Of a DNA stretch of 64,000 nucleotides, positions 10,221 to 19,487 are shown one piece after another. The stretch comes from Solibacillus daqui (GTDB lineage: Bacteria > Bacillota > Bacilli > Bacillales_A > Planococcaceae): positions 2,473,501 through 2,537,500 of the forward strand of contig NZ_CP114887.1 of assembly GCF_028747805.1 (NCBI RefSeq). The letters run 5' to 3'. Below the pieces are notes generated by a model that was not told the DNA's origin, ran no database searches, and saw only the letters and a program-made list of their open reading frames with translations. The position numbers were made by a program, and so were the translations under genes. Every line of letters starts with the position of its first letter. Within the stretch, counting starts at the first letter, position 1.

Positions 10221-11861
10221 CTATACTTTTTTCACATCAGTTAGCGCTTTTTCTAACCACTCGATTTGTTGTTGCTTTTCATGATCTGACCATTTTAAAT
10301 ATTGAGCCATTTCATCAATAACCGAATCTTTAAATTGTTCCACAAAATGAATATTGAAAAATAACGCACTTGTTCTGCGGATGAAAAAATCTGTTGCGAC
10401 ACTCGCTGATTCATCATTCATCGCATAGTATAATTGTCCATAAACAATCGCTGGTAAATCACCTGTAGCCTGTGCTACATAGTCAAACACCTTGTCGACA
10501 TTCGTGCCATAAAATTTAGCTAAGAAACTACTTTGTTCTTCTGATAATCCAAGCTGTTTCCCCATGATTATTCGTTTTTGTACAAAACTCTCAAAAAATC
10601 TCGAACCACTCATATCCCCACCTGATATGGGCAAGTGTTTTGTAATTGATTGGCCAAATTTTTTATTGAACTCTTGATTTATCTGATTTACGACTAAATC
10701 CACTATTTTTTCAGCCATTTTTCGATAACCGGTCAATTTACCGCCAGCAATCGTAATTAGTCCACTTTCAGTTTGCCAAATTTCATCTTTACGCGAAATT
10801 TCAGATGGACCTTTCCCTTTTTCATGAATAAGCGGACGCACACCAGCCCATGCAGATTCAATTTTATCTAACGTCAAATTCAAATTGGGAAACATATATT
10901 TAATAGCTTCAATCATGTACTTTCGCTCTTCTATTGTTACCGTTAATTTCAATGGGTCTCCATCATAAAACGTATCAGTTGTACCGACATAGGTTTTCCC
11001 ATCTCGTGGTATTGCAAAGATCATACGTCCATCACTTTTGGTGTCGAAGTAAATCGCTTGCCGTAGAGGAAAATCCGTTTCGTCAAACACAAGATGCACA
11101 CCTTTTGATAAGATTAAATGCTTTTCGCCAATGCTATGTTCTAATTTACGGACGTCATCTACCCACGGTCCAGCAGCGTTTACCACTTTCTTTGCTTTGA
11201 CAATATACGATTCACCCGTAAATTGATCTTGCACTTCAACTCTCGAAAATGATAAGTTGCTCCCTTGAAAGCCTATTACCTTTAAATAATTGAGAGCTAT
11301 TGCACCATTAGCAACAGCAGCCTTCAATACTTCAATCGTTAAACGCGCATCATCTGTACGATATTCTACATACATACCGCCACCAAGTAAATTTTCCTTT
11401 TTAATAAGTGGCTCCCTAGATATTATCTCGTCAGCCGATAGCATAAAGCGGCGCTCACTCTTTTTTACTCCAGCTAAAATATCATAGATTTTTAATCCTA
11501 ATGACGTTGAAAACGAACCAAATGTACCACCTTTATGAAATGGTAGTAGCATCCACACAGGCGTTGTTACATGTGGCCCATTTTCATAAACAATCGCACG
11601 TTCACGACCTAACTCTGCTACTTCTTTCATTTCAAATTGTTTCAAATAGCGTAAACCACCATGTACTAACTTAGTAGAACGACTACTCGTTCCTTCTGCA
11701 AAATCTTGCATTTCTGCTAAGGCCACCTTTAAACCACGAGAAGCCGCGTCTAATGCAATACCTGCACCTGTAATTCCGCCACCAATAATGAATAAGTCAA
11801 ATGTCTGTTCTTTTAAAACTGTATGTCTTTGGACTCTCGATGCTGCTGAAAAATTCACCAC
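10221..11861 (-). CDS. glpD: Aerobic glycerol-3-phosphate dehydrogenase
   Basis: FAD enzyme that oxidises glycerol 3-phosphate to dihydroxyacetone phosphate and feeds electrons to menaquinone at the membrane. 546 residues. Seen: the FAD-binding GGGITGAGIALDAASRG at about residues 27-43, EGTSSRSTKLVHGGLRYLKQ, GTTDTFYDGDP and GGKLTGYRKMAE. The GTG start at 11861 (or the next GTG codon) follows GGAGG at eight bases. It heads a two-gene unit glpD-glpK, the reverse of the usual Bacillus order glpFK then glpD. Confidence 0.95.
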   Translation of the reverse strand: MVNFSAASRVQRHTVLKEQTFDLFIIGGGITGAGIALDAASRGLKVALAEMQDFAEGTSSRSTKLVHGGLRYLKQFEMKEVAELGRERAIVYENGPHVTTPVWMLLPFHKGGTFGSFSTSLGLKIYDILAGVKKSERRFMLSADEIISREPLIKKENLLGGGMYVEYRTDDARLTIEVLKAAVANGAIALNYLKVIGFQGSNLSFSRVEVQDQFTGESYIVKAKKVVNAAGPWVDDVRKLEHSIGEKHLILSKGVHLVFDETDFPLRQAIYFDTKSDGRMIFAIPRDGKTYVGTTDTFYDGDPLKLTVTIEERKYMIEAIKYMFPNLNLTLDKIESAWAGVRPLIHEKGKGPSEISRKDEIWQTESGLITIAGGKLTGYRKMAEKIVDLVVNQINQEFNKKFGQSITKHLPISGGDMSGSRFFESFVQKRIIMGKQLGLSEEQSSFLAKFYGTNVDKVFDYVAQATGDLPAIVYGQLYYAMNDESASVATDFFIRRTSALFFNIHFVEQFKDSVIDEMAQYLKWSDHEKQQQIEWLEKALTDVKKV

Positions 11862-11895
11862 TTATTTTTCCTCCTCACCAAACCAAACTATTCCG

Positions 11896-11924
11896 TCTAT
11901 ATCCATATTCTATACAGATTTCAA
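11896..11924 (-). promoter_or_regulatory. Sigma-A type promoter of glpD-glpK
   Basis: On the minus strand TTGAAA (11919-11924) and TATAGA (11896-11901) are separated by 17 bases, close to the sigma-A consensus. Only about 30 bases remain to the glpD start, too short for the GlpP-dependent antiterminator leader known from B. subtilis glpD; I see no such hairpin. Confidence 0.6.
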
Positions 11925-11971
11925 ACACACCTTTTTGTAAAAACCTTAGATTTTAATATCGACCATGAAAA

Positions 11972-12013
11972 AAGGGCTGTACAAAAAGTAAAAAACTTTT
12001 CACACAGTGCCCT
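11972..12013 (-). terminator. Terminator after yqhY
   Basis: Imperfect stem: AAGGGC and TGT pair with ACA and GCCCTT around a two-base bulge, continued by an inner AAAAGT/ACTTTT pairing. The minus strand continues into six T. It lies just after the yqhY stop and before the glpD promoter. Confidence 0.7.
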
Positions 12014-12029
12014 TCTCAAGTATATTAAA

Positions 12030-12431
12030 TTATTCAGCTGTTGCTGTTTCGAATTGGATTCCTGTCACATGAATATTTACTTCACTTGTTTCAATTGCAG
12101 TCATGTTTAAAATGGCTTGGCGAATTGTTGATTGTACTTCTTTTGCTACTTTTGGAATGGCATAGCCGTATTTTACAGTACAAAAAACATCAATGACAAT
12201 ATTACCTTCTTCTGACATCGCAGATTTAATGCCTTTAGAGTGTACCTTTTTTCCGAAGCGCTCTACCACACCTGTTGTAAAGTTGCCGCGCGTTGCTGCA
12301 ACACCATCAACCTCAGTTGCTGCGATACCTGCGATAACTTCGATAACTTCTGGTGCAACTTCGATTTTACCTAATTCTTCTTTACCAACTGGTGTTGGCT
12401 GCACAAATGCTACTGGTTGTTTTTCTGCCAT
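12030..12431 (-). CDS. yqhY: Asp23/Gls24 family envelope-associated protein YqhY
   Basis: Member of the Asp23/DUF322 family, small proteins tied to the membrane and envelope stress; in B. subtilis YqhY sits beside accBC and has been linked to the control of acetyl-CoA carboxylase. About 133 residues: VIEVIAGIAATEVDGVAATRGNF then VVERFGKKVHSKGIK and IDVFCTVKYGYAIPKVAKEVQ, all family hallmarks. ATG at 12431 is preferred (MAEKQP); a TTG two codons earlier lies too close to the ribosome binding site. Here it is separated from accC by a channel and a permease gene and has its own terminator. Confidence 0.88.
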   Translation of the reverse strand: MAEKQPVAFVQPTPVGKEELGKIEVAPEVIEVIAGIAATEVDGVAATRGNFTTGVVERFGKKVHSKGIKSAMSEEGNIVIDVFCTVKYGYAIPKVAKEVQSTIRQAILNMTAIETSEVNIHVTGIQFETATAE

Positions 12432-12557
12432 GTTCAAAACATCCTCTCTTATGTAAACTAATCATTTAAGGCTTACAGTTACCTAAGCTCAGTATACTAC
12501 AATTATTTACATAGTGTTGGTTCAAAGCGCACTTTTTTCGAAAAAACATCTAAGTTT

Positions 12558-13637
12558 TCAATCGTTCCACACAAATTGCGCCTGAACAGGATCAACTTGA
12601 ACAATTTCATATTTTTCACAGTAATGCTTTGCTACAAGTAAAATATCTTGGCGCACTTGCAGCATCACCTGAGTATCATTTGTCGCAACAAAATAACGAA
12701 TTAATACGCGGTAAGCACTCGGTCGAATTTCATCCACTGCAACATGAATAACTGTTTTTAAAGTTTTAGGATGTAAGGCAATTTGTTCGCGTAGTGTTTC
12801 CACAAATTGTACAATTTCCGCTTCGTTATTCTCAGTGGATAAAAATAAATAATGCTCCACTTTACGCTGTGTACGCTTTGATAAATTATATATCGGACGA
12901 TTCACTAAATAGGAATTCGGCACATAAACAAGCCCTTTATCCGATGTTTGAATAAGAGTGCTTCGCAAATTTATATCTTCAATCGTACCGTCAATTTTTT
13001 CATCACCGGTCATAACCCAATCACCAATTTGAAATGGTTTATCTAGCACTACACTCATACCACTAAAAATATGCGCTAATATGTCCCGGATACCAAAAGC
13101 GAGAGCAACACCTGTTAAACCAATTGCCGTTAAGAAACCATTTAAATTAAAGTTCCAAAGTGATGCAATCGTAAACATCGCAAGGACCATTACGATTACT
13201 TTACTCATCCGCAAGAAAAATGGAGTCAATAAATCTTGATCTTTTCCCGTTTCAAATCGTCCCGGGTTTTTCAAATAAAAGCCTAATACGTCATAAAGCG
13301 CTTTAAATGCAAAATATATATAGACAGAATCGATAAACCTACGTAATTTCACATGATCGAACAAATTCACTTCCACTAAAAGCGAGCAGGCAAGTACAAG
13401 TACCATAAAAATGAGCGCATTACGCATGGAAGGGAAAATATTTTTCGCGATATCACTCATAACCGGATGCCCACGCTCTTCTAACATACGAGCGAATTTA
13501 AATATTATTGGACGAAAAATAAATTGAATGAACAATACCCCAACAATTACAAGTACTAAAGCTGTTATGCCATCTGACCATGTCGGTGGTTTAACGTTTG
13601 GAATTAACCACTTAATTGAGTCCCACAAAATTTTCAC
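12558..13637 (-). CDS. Small-conductance mechanosensitive channel, MscS family
   Basis: Membrane tension-gated channel for osmotic downshock. 359 residues with predicted membrane helices near 22-44, 74-94, 105-120 and 145-170, then the pore helix TM3 rich in Gly/Ala (GFLTAIGLTGVALAFGIRDILAH, split here) at about 168-190 and the cytoplasmic beta domain with GDWVMTG and GTIEDINLRSTLI, then VPNSYLVN. It lacks the large N-terminal extensions of MscK-type proteins. Its neighbours yqhY and the purine permease are not functionally related, so this gene looks like an insertion in the acc-yqhY region. Confidence 0.9.
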   Translation of the reverse strand: MKILWDSIKWLIPNVKPPTWSDGITALVLVIVGVLFIQFIFRPIIFKFARMLEERGHPVMSDIAKNIFPSMRNALIFMVLVLACSLLVEVNLFDHVKLRRFIDSVYIYFAFKALYDVLGFYLKNPGRFETGKDQDLLTPFFLRMSKVIVMVLAMFTIASLWNFNLNGFLTAIGLTGVALAFGIRDILAHIFSGMSVVLDKPFQIGDWVMTGDEKIDGTIEDINLRSTLIQTSDKGLVYVPNSYLVNRPIYNLSKRTQRKVEHYLFLSTENNEAEIVQFVETLREQIALHPKTLKTVIHVAVDEIRPSAYRVLIRYFVATNDTQVMLQVRQDILLVAKHYCEKYEIVQVDPVQAQFVWND

Positions 13638-13880
13638 CTACTTTTTTTACATTGCGAAAAAAATCATACCATGTAAGAATTTGTTTTGACTAGGAAAAGC
13701 ATCTATTTTCGTTACCCCTAATAATTTTCAGCACGTTATATACTTTAATCTGTGGCATATTTAGTTTTCTTGAACCCCCGTTACTAGTAGGATTAGGTGT
13801 AATCTTCTTATTTTTAATGCTGAAGAAAGAAATAAAGGCCTGCTGAGCATTCAACGCACTTTAACGAGAAAAATAGAAAA

Positions 13881-13907
13881 ACCACCCAAAATTTGCTTTT
13901 GGGTGGT
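13881..13907 (-). terminator. Terminator after the purine permease
   Basis: Perfect 11-bp stem (13881-13891 with 13897-13907), loop of five, T tract on the minus strand. It starts eight bases after the permease stop codon. Confidence 0.9.
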
Positions 13908-13914
13908 AAATGCA

Positions 13915-15216
13915 TTAGTGTGGCATATAAACAAGTTGCAACACAAATAATACGGCAAAAATATAAACTAGTGGATGTACATCACGTGCACGTCCTTTAA
14001 AAATCATGACAAGCGGATAGCTAATGAAGCCAAGTGCAATCCCTGTAGAAATACTTGAAGTCAGTGGCATCGCTAAAATAACTAAAAATGCTGGGAATGC
14101 ATCTTCAATATCATCCCATTTCATGTTTTTCACAACACCAATCATTAAGCTCCCTACAATAATTAGCGCTGGAGAAGTGATTGCAGCGACACCTGATAAT
14201 GAACCAACCAGTGGACCAAAAAATGAGGCAATAATGAATAACACTGCCACCGTCAATGAAGTTAATCCTGTACGACCACCAACGGCAACCCCAGAACCTG
14301 ATTCCAAATAAGCTGTCGATGGGCTCGTACCAAACATCGCGCCAAAAGTTGTTGCTAAAGAATCAGATAATAGCGCTTTTCGTGCACGTGGTAATTTATC
14401 ATCTTTCATCAAACCTGCTTGCTTTGCAACTCCAATCATCGTCCCCGTTGTATCAAATAAAGTTACTAAAATAAACGAAAACACAACTCCATATAGTCCG
14501 TATTCAATAACTTCACGAATCGCAATGATTGGATTAAATACTATAATTCCCTCTGGTAAATGCGGCATTGCCACGACTTTCTCAATCGTTAGTTGACCTG
14601 TCAGAATAGCAATAACCGCTGTGACAATCATCCCGATAAAGATTGCACCATTTACTTTGCGTGCCATTAATGCAACGGTAACAAATAAACCAATAATCGT
14701 AAGTAGTGTAGCAGGCTTTGCAATGTTACCGAGAGCCACTAAGTTCGAATCATTCGCAACAACAATACCTGACATACGCAAACCAATAAATGCGATAAAT
14801 AAACCAATACCCGCTGTAATGGCCAATTTTAAGTTTTCTGGAATCGCCGTAATTAATTTTTCACGGAACGGCGTTAAACTAATCAAAATAAAGATTAAAC
14901 CTGCCACAAATACTGCTGAAAAGGCCGTTATATACGTAATTTCTCCATTTGAAGCTAAAACCACGGTATAAGTAAAATACGCATTTAACCCCATCCCCGG
15001 TGCAACTGCGATTGGATAATTCGCACACAACGCCATCCATCCTGTACCAATCACAGCAGCAATAATTGTCGCCATAAATACTTGATCAATCGGCACGCCT
15101 GCATCTGATAATATAATCGGATTAACGATAATGACATAAGCCATCGTTAAAAATGTTGTTAACCCTGCGAATAATTCACGCTTCACCGTCGTACCATTTT
15201 CTTTTAATTGAAACAT
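13915..15216 (-). CDS. Purine permease of the AzgA/PbuG type (NCS2)
   Basis: Proton-coupled uptake of hypoxanthine/guanine or adenine across the membrane, by family. 434 residues from the ATG at 15216 (MFQLKENGTTVKRE), which has AAGGA six bases upstream. The hallmarks are GLTTFLTMAYVIIVNP, APGMGLNAYFTYTVV and FDTTGTMIGVAKQAG, with about 12-14 hydrophobic segments. Bacillus pbuG is normally controlled by a guanine riboswitch; I looked in the roughly 190 bases upstream and saw no purine-riboswitch core, only a promoter. Substrate (PbuG versus PbuO type) is not resolved. Confidence 0.9.
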   Translation of the reverse strand: MFQLKENGTTVKRELFAGLTTFLTMAYVIIVNPIILSDAGVPIDQVFMATIIAAVIGTGWMALCANYPIAVAPGMGLNAYFTYTVVLASNGEITYITAFSAVFVAGLIFILISLTPFREKLITAIPENLKLAITAGIGLFIAFIGLRMSGIVVANDSNLVALGNIAKPATLLTIIGLFVTVALMARKVNGAIFIGMIVTAVIAILTGQLTIEKVVAMPHLPEGIIVFNPIIAIREVIEYGLYGVVFSFILVTLFDTTGTMIGVAKQAGLMKDDKLPRARKALLSDSLATTFGAMFGTSPSTAYLESGSGVAVGGRTGLTSLTVAVLFIIASFFGPLVGSLSGVAAITSPALIIVGSLMIGVVKNMKWDDIEDAFPAFLVILAMPLTSSISTGIALGFISYPLVMIFKGRARDVHPLVYIFAVLFVLQLVYMPH

Positions 15217-15262
15217 ACTCATTCCTTCTTTCAAAACACGAACATTATTTAAGAACTCAACT

Positions 15263-15291
15263 ATAGTATTCGTTTTTGAGATGAAATGCAA
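15263..15291 (-). promoter_or_regulatory. Sigma-A type promoter of the purine permease
   Basis: Minus strand TTGCAT (15286-15291), a 17-base spacer and TACTAT (15263-15268), about 45 bases before the permease start. Confidence 0.6.
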
Positions 15292-15360
15292 TATATTTAC
15301 TACAAATGTATAAATGTTATACTATTTTGCATAGTCAGACTTTTAAGTGAAAAGAAAAAA

Positions 15361-15387
15361 TCCCTCTAACACCATGTGTTAGAGGGA
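15361..15387 (-). terminator. Terminator of accB-accC
   Basis: Perfect 12-bp stem (15361-15372 with 15376-15387), three-base loop, T tract on the minus strand. It lies 24 bases after the accC stop codon. Confidence 0.92.
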
Positions 15388-15410
15388 AATAACTTATGCA
15401 TAAATTACGA

Positions 15411-16775
15411 TTAAGCCTTTGATTTAGCGTTTAAAATATCGTTCTCTTCAAGGAATTTCGTGTTGAATTTCGCAGATTGGAACACTTCGTTGTTCATTAA
15501 CGCTTGGTGGAATGGAATTGTTGTGTTAATTCCAGGGCCAGCTACTTCGAACTCAGATAATGCACGGTTCATTTTTGCGATTGCTTCTTCACGAGTATCC
15601 GCGTGAACGATTAATTTTGCTACCATTGAATCGTAGTACGGTGGAATTGTGTAGCCTGCATATACAGCAGAGTCAACACGTACACCGTAACCACCAGGAA
15701 CAACATAAGTTTCTACCGTACCAGCTGAAGGCATGAAGTTTTTGTATGCGTTTTCAGCATTGATACGGCATTCAATTGCCCAACCGTTGATTTTAATATC
15801 TTCTTGTTTGAATGGTAATTCTGCGCCAGAAGCGATTTTTAATTGTTGTTGAACTAAGTCAACACCAGTAATCATTTCTGTAACAGGGTGTTCTACTTGG
15901 ATACGTGTGTTCATTTCCATGAAGTAGAATTTATCTTCTTGGTAATCATAGATGAACTCAATTGTACCAGCACCTTCATAGTTACAAGCTTTTGCAGCTT
16001 TTACTGCCGCTTCACCCATTTGAGCACGACGCTCTTCTGATAAAGCTGGAGATGGTGCTTCTTCAACAAGTTTTTGCATACGGCGTTGTACCGTACAGTC
16101 ACGCTCACCTAAGTGAACAACATTGCCATGACCATCTGCTAAAACTTGAATTTCACAGTGACGGAAGTACTCGATAAATTTTTCTAAGTACACACCTGGG
16201 TTGCCGAATGCCGCAGCTGCTTCTTTTTGAGTAATTTCGATACCTTTTACAAGATCTTCTTCTGTACGTGCTACACGGATACCTTTACCGCCACCACCAG
16301 CTGTTGCTTTGATGATTACAGGGTAACCGATTTTCGCAGCCCATTCTTTACCTGTTTCGATATTTGGAACAATACCAGTACCAGGAACTAAAGGAACATT
16401 AGCTGCTTCCATTGTGTCACGTGCAACGTCTTTAATACCCATAATTTTAATCGCATCCGATGAAGGACCGATGAATTTAATTCCCGCATTTTCACATGCC
16501 TCTGCAAATGCTGCGTTTTCAGCTAAGAAACCGTAACCTGGATGGATACCATCAGCACCTGTTTTTTGAGCTACACCTAAAACTGCAGGGAAGCTTAAAT
16601 AAGAATCTTTAGATAACTTTGGACCAATGCAATATGCTTCGTCAGCTAATTTTACGTGTAACGCATCTGCATCTGCTTCTGAGTATACTGCAACGGTTTG
16701 AATACCTAGCTCTTTACATGCACGAATAATACGTACTGCAATTTCGCCACGGTTTGCGATCAATACTTTTTTCAT
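15411..16775 (-). CDS. accC: Acetyl-CoA carboxylase, biotin carboxylase subunit
   Basis: ATP-grasp enzyme that carboxylates biotin on AccB with bicarbonate, the first half-reaction of fatty acid synthesis. 454 residues. Seen: [28 protein letters not shown] start, the glycine-rich ATP loop [39 protein letters not shown] and [14 protein letters not shown]. It follows accB by 18 bases; the pair is ended by a strong terminator, so here accBC is not joined to yqhY-nusB transcription. Confidence 0.97.
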   Translation of the reverse strand: MKKVLIANRGEIAVRIIRACKELGIQTVAVYSEADADALHVKLADEAYCIGPKLSKDSYLSFPAVLGVAQKTGADGIHPGYGFLAENAAFAEACENAGIKFIGPSSDAIKIMGIKDVARDTMEAANVPLVPGTGIVPNIETGKEWAAKIGYPVIIKATAGGGGKGIRVARTEEDLVKGIEITQKEAAAAFGNPGVYLEKFIEYFRHCEIQVLADGHGNVVHLGERDCTVQRRMQKLVEEAPSPALSEERRAQMGEAAVKAAKACNYEGAGTIEFIYDYQEDKFYFMEMNTRIQVEHPVTEMITGVDLVQQQLKIASGAELPFKQEDIKINGWAIECRINAENAYKNFMPSAGTVETYVVPGGYGVRVDSAVYAGYTIPPYYDSMVAKLIVHADTREEAIAKMNRALSEFEVAGPGINTTIPFHQALMNNEVFQSAKFNTKFLEENDILNAKSKA

Positions 16776-16793
16776 TGGTATATTCGCTCCTTA

Positions 16794-17276
16794 TTATTCA
16801 GCTTTAACTAAGAATAAAGGTTGACCATATTCTACTAATTGGCCGTCTTTTACTAAAATTTCTACGATTTCACCTTTAATTTCAGCTTCGATTTCGTTGA
16901 ATAATTTCATCGCTTCTACGATACAAACGATTGACTCATCGCCCACTTTATCGCCTACTTTTACGTATGCCGGAGAATCAGGGTTTGGAGATTGATAGAA
17001 TGTACCAACCATTGGAGAAGTAATTTTATGAAGTTCAGCTGTATCTGCTACTGGTGCAGCTGGTGCTACTTCTACTTTTGGTGCTTCTACTACTGGTGCT
17101 GGTGCAGGAACAACAGCTGCTGCTGGTGCTGCTTCTTTTTTAGGAGCTACAACTTCAGTAACACCATTTTTCTTTTTTAGTTTAACTTTTGCCCCATCTG
17201 CTTCGTACACGAACTCGTCAATTGAAGACGCGTCCACTAATTTGATAATTTCACGAATTTCTTGAACTTTGAACAT
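16794..17276 (-). CDS. accB: Acetyl-CoA carboxylase, biotin carboxyl carrier protein
   Basis: Carrier protein with covalent biotin, partner of AccC and the AccAD transferase. 160 residues: an N-terminal helical dimerisation part, an Ala/Pro/Val-rich linker (about 50-80, several PAPAP-like stretches) and the biotinyl domain at 84-160 with the biotinylated lysine in [13 protein letters not shown]. Kinetically coupled with accC (18-base gap). GC-rich linker codons explain why alternative open frames appear opposite it. About 190 AT-rich bases separate it from spoIIIAH; I did not find a clear FapR site. Confidence 0.96.
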   Translation of the reverse strand: MFKVQEIREIIKLVDASSIDEFVYEADGAKVKLKKKNGVTEVVAPKKEAAPAAAVVPAPAPVVEAPKVEVAPAAPVADTAELHKITSPMVGTFYQSPNPDSPAYVKVGDKVGDESIVCIVEAMKLFNEIEAEIKGEIVEILVKDGQLVEYGQPLFLVKAE

Positions 17277-17470
17277 TCTTAACTCTCCCTTTTAAAAAGT
17301 AATCATGAATACAAACCCTATTTTATAATTTTTCCGACTATTTTAAAACAGTTAATTTTACTTTTTAGAAAAATCGGTATAAAACACAACATTTATAGGT
17401 TAAAACATTGATTTTTTTATCATACTGCTATATAACACATACATAATTATTGCATTATTATTCAAGGTTT

Positions 17471-18007
17471 TCAATTGAAAGGCTCGTAGCTAACAGTTAC
17501 TTTTACATCTTCATCCATTTCAGAGAGAACCGTATACACAATTTCATTTATCTGTTGTTTGGATACCTCATCTGACATCACCGTTACTTTAACATCCTGA
17601 TCTTCAACTCGTACAAGTGCATCATCATAGCCTAAAGATTTTACAACCATCTCAAGCATTGCTTCTGAAGATTCTAACTTAATTAGCTCCTCCATCTCAT
17701 TAAATGCTGTGTTTTTTTCTTCGGCTGTAACTTCAGCAGAAGCAACTTTTTGAGTTAATTGCTCACGAAGTTGACTGCGTTTATTGCTTGCTTCTAAACG
17801 CATTTGCTGGAACATCTCACTTTCTGATGTAACCATTTGCGAGCCATCTTGACTCACGCCTAATATTTCTGTTTCACTAATCGTATCATCTGTAAAAACC
17901 TTTAATAAATTCGGTGTATTGCGATCTTCAAAAATATAAAACACGGAAATTACCGCCACTAAACTCGCTAATGTAAAGAACCACACTGTTCGTTTTTTTA
18001 CTTTCAC
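17471..18007 (-). CDS. spoIIIAH: Stage III sporulation protein AH
   Basis: Mother-cell membrane protein whose extracellular ring-building domain binds forespore SpoIIQ to form the engulfment channel. 178 residues: short basic N-terminus, one membrane helix at about 7-26, a linker, then a coiled helix (about 75-100) and a YscJ/FliF-type domain (about 105-178) with SLGYDDALVRVEDQDVKVTVMS. B. subtilis SpoIIIAH is about 218 residues; the shortage is mainly in the linker. It overlaps spoIIIAG by four bases and is the last gene of the operon. Confidence 0.9.
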   Translation of the reverse strand: MKVKKRTVWFFTLASLVAVISVFYIFEDRNTPNLLKVFTDDTISETEILGVSQDGSQMVTSESEMFQQMRLEASNKRSQLREQLTQKVASAEVTAEEKNTAFNEMEELIKLESSEAMLEMVVKSLGYDDALVRVEDQDVKVTVMSDEVSKQQINEIVYTVLSEMDEDVKVTVSYEPFN

Positions 18008-18390
18008 TTTGCTTCCTCCTTGTGTTGCATCGCGACCACTTGTATACGATGCGTTGGTATTTGTAGTACATTGCCTACTGTTTGCTTTAATAACCGCTGA
18101 ACATGTACATCTTGTGCACCTTGTGCCACGATAATGACACCAGTAATGTTTTGTTGTTGTGTAACAGCTAAAAACTGTTTCTCTTTTTGTTGTTCATAAT
18201 GAAAATATACAAATACTTGTCCAACATCCTCCATTTCACTTAATATTTTTGCTAATTGTTGCTCAGGTATATCCGTTTGTTCAGATTGACCATTCAAGCT
18301 CATCACCATGAAAATCGACAGCACAACAATCAATACGAAAACTATAAATAAAGGACGTTTTGCTCGCGTTTTATCCACATTTGTAAGCAA
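18004..18390 (-). CDS. spoIIIAG: Stage III sporulation protein AG, short form
   Basis: Ring-forming subunit of the SpoIIIA-SpoIIQ channel. 128 residues against about 229 in B. subtilis. Seen: membrane helix at about 14-31, QQLAKILSEMEDVGQVFVYFHYEQ (first helix and strand of the ring domain, split here) and ITGVIIVAQGAQDVHVQRLLKQ then LQIPTHRIQVVAM, matching the B. subtilis end (RGVLVVAKGADNVQIK, VLDVPSHRVAV). Missing is most of the polar stretch between these two halves, the insertion that builds the large beta-barrel of the 30-subunit ring, and the long juxtamembrane linker. Overlaps spoIIIAH by four bases. Confidence 0.85.
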   Translation of the reverse strand: MLTNVDKTRAKRPLFIVFVLIVVLSIFMVMSLNGQSEQTDIPEQQLAKILSEMEDVGQVFVYFHYEQQKEKQFLAVTQQQNITGVIIVAQGAQDVHVQRLLKQTVGNVLQIPTHRIQVVAMQHKEEAK

Positions 18391-18444
18391 CTGCGCCCCC
18401 TTGCCTCATCGAATTCATCATAATGTATGAAGGTATACTTCCAC

Positions 18445-18579
18445 TTATGCTAACAGTGACGCAATCGATGTAGTAAAAATTATATATAATGCCAACTTGA
18501 CATACGTTTGCCATTCCTTTTCCTCAACAAAAAATAATAGACTACTCCCTAACAACACAAATAAAAATAATTCAATCAT
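18445..18579 (-). CDS. spoIIIAF: Stage III sporulation protein AF, 44-residue membrane-only remnant
   Basis: A 44-residue ORF in the exact place of spoIIIAF. It consists of two membrane helices (about 3-18 and 25-43) joined by EEKEWQTYV, which resembles the two-helix start of B. subtilis SpoIIIAF (FILFAIVIDML ... QKYAKMVVSLLLIVV). The extracellular ring-building domain that makes up the rest of the usual ~206 residues is absent. The start is well supported: GGAGG stands six bases before the ATG, and the ATG overlaps the spoIIIAE stop codon in an ATGA arrangement. The longer open frame extending upstream runs inside spoIIIAE and is not meaningful. After its stop 54 bases remain before spoIIIAG, with no sign of the lost domain. 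Confidence 0.7.
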   Translation of the reverse strand: MIELFLFVLLGSSLLFFVEEKEWQTYVKLALYIIFTTSIASLLA

Positions 18580-19487
18580 GTACTCCCTCCAATGGACGTT
18601 TGTACAAAAAATATGCAGAGCAGTACAATGAAAACAATCGCAAAGCCTAATAAACCACTCACTGCACATGCAACAAATAACGTTTTACCAACATCATCAA
18701 ATAATGCACTCAATCTTGTATTCGTAAAAGGTTCAATGATTGCACCAATTACCTTAAATGTAAGTGCATGTCCTAATAACATAATTGCTGGCGCAAATGC
18801 CGCACTAAAAACAACAGCCAAAAACGAAACACCTATAAAGGATGAAACGATTGATTGAGACTTTTGAAAAAAGGACAAACCTTCAACGATTAAATTACCT
18901 ATAAGTGGAATATTTTGTTCGATCAATTTTTTAATGGGGGATTTGACGGCATCATTTATTTGAATGAGTGCAGCTCCTGAAAACGTCAAAATCGATGTTA
19001 ATGCTACTATCGCTGCAATGATAAAACTTAATACCGAGCTTCGTAGCAAATCTGACGCCTTTGCAAAAGAGATTGCAGGGAAAATTTTAGTGGATATATC
19101 AAGTAATAAAGCAATGATCAATGAAGGTATGAGCAACTTTGTTGAGACAAATAATAAAAATTGAATTATAACAATTACAATTGGATTCCAGGCGAGTAAT
19201 GTAAAGATGGATTGCATCGTTAACAGCATCATCGAAAGAATTGGTATTACCGCGACAAAAAAACTTTGCAATATCGAAATCAATTCATATAGAAGAACAA
19301 ATGCATCAATCACTTGCTGTGCAAAGCTAACAATAAACAATAAAATAAACAGTTGCTCAATAATGGCCGTTTCATTTGGTAATAGTGCAACAAATAATAA
19401 ATAAGCTCCTACATAAAGCAAACTTAACAGTATAATAGAAAAAATAGATTGAAGTGGCGTAGCTAATAGCCCTAGGAAATCTTCCAT
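18576..19487 (-). CDS. spoIIIAE: Stage III sporulation protein AE, lacking the N-terminal ectodomain
   Basis: Polytopic membrane protein of the SpoIIIA complex. 303 residues, about eight hydrophobic segments. The C-terminal two thirds match the family (FAKASDLLRSSVLSFIIAA; GAALIQINDAVKSPIKKLIEQNIPLIGN; the PFTN...SALFDDVGKTL end). B. subtilis SpoIIIAE is about 399 residues and begins with a signal peptide and an extracellular stretch of some 70 residues; here the protein begins directly with the first membrane region. Its start abuts spoIIIAD (shared base at 19487), so no room exists upstream for the missing part. Confidence 0.85.
   Translation of the reverse strand: MEDFLGLLATPLQSIFSIILLSLLYVGAYLLFVALLPNETAIIEQLFILLFIVSFAQQVIDAFVLLYELISILQSFFVAVIPILSMMLLTMQSIFTLLAWNPIVIVIIQFLLFVSTKLLIPSLIIALLLDISTKIFPAISFAKASDLLRSSVLSFIIAAIVALTSILTFSGAALIQINDAVKSPIKKLIEQNIPLIGNLIVEGLSFFQKSQSIVSSFIGVSFLAVVFSAAFAPAIMLLGHALTFKVIGAIIEPFTNTRLSALFDDVGKTLFVACAVSGLLGFAIVFIVLLCIFFVQTSIGGST

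Noticed and set aside
13690..13860. A plus-strand open stretch of about 45 codons with a hydrophobic product (…FSFLEPPLLVGLGVIF…) resembling the end of a DMT transporter
   Set aside because: No start codon with ribosome binding site, and length not beyond chance in AT-rich DNA. At best a fragment; not listed as a feature.
14024..14971. Plus-strand open frames inside the purine permease gene
   Set aside because: Antisense shadows; the minus-strand protein has clear family motifs.
15222..15360. Guanine riboswitch expected upstream of a pbuG-type permease
   Set aside because: Searched by eye for the conserved purine-aptamer core; not present. Only a promoter was found.
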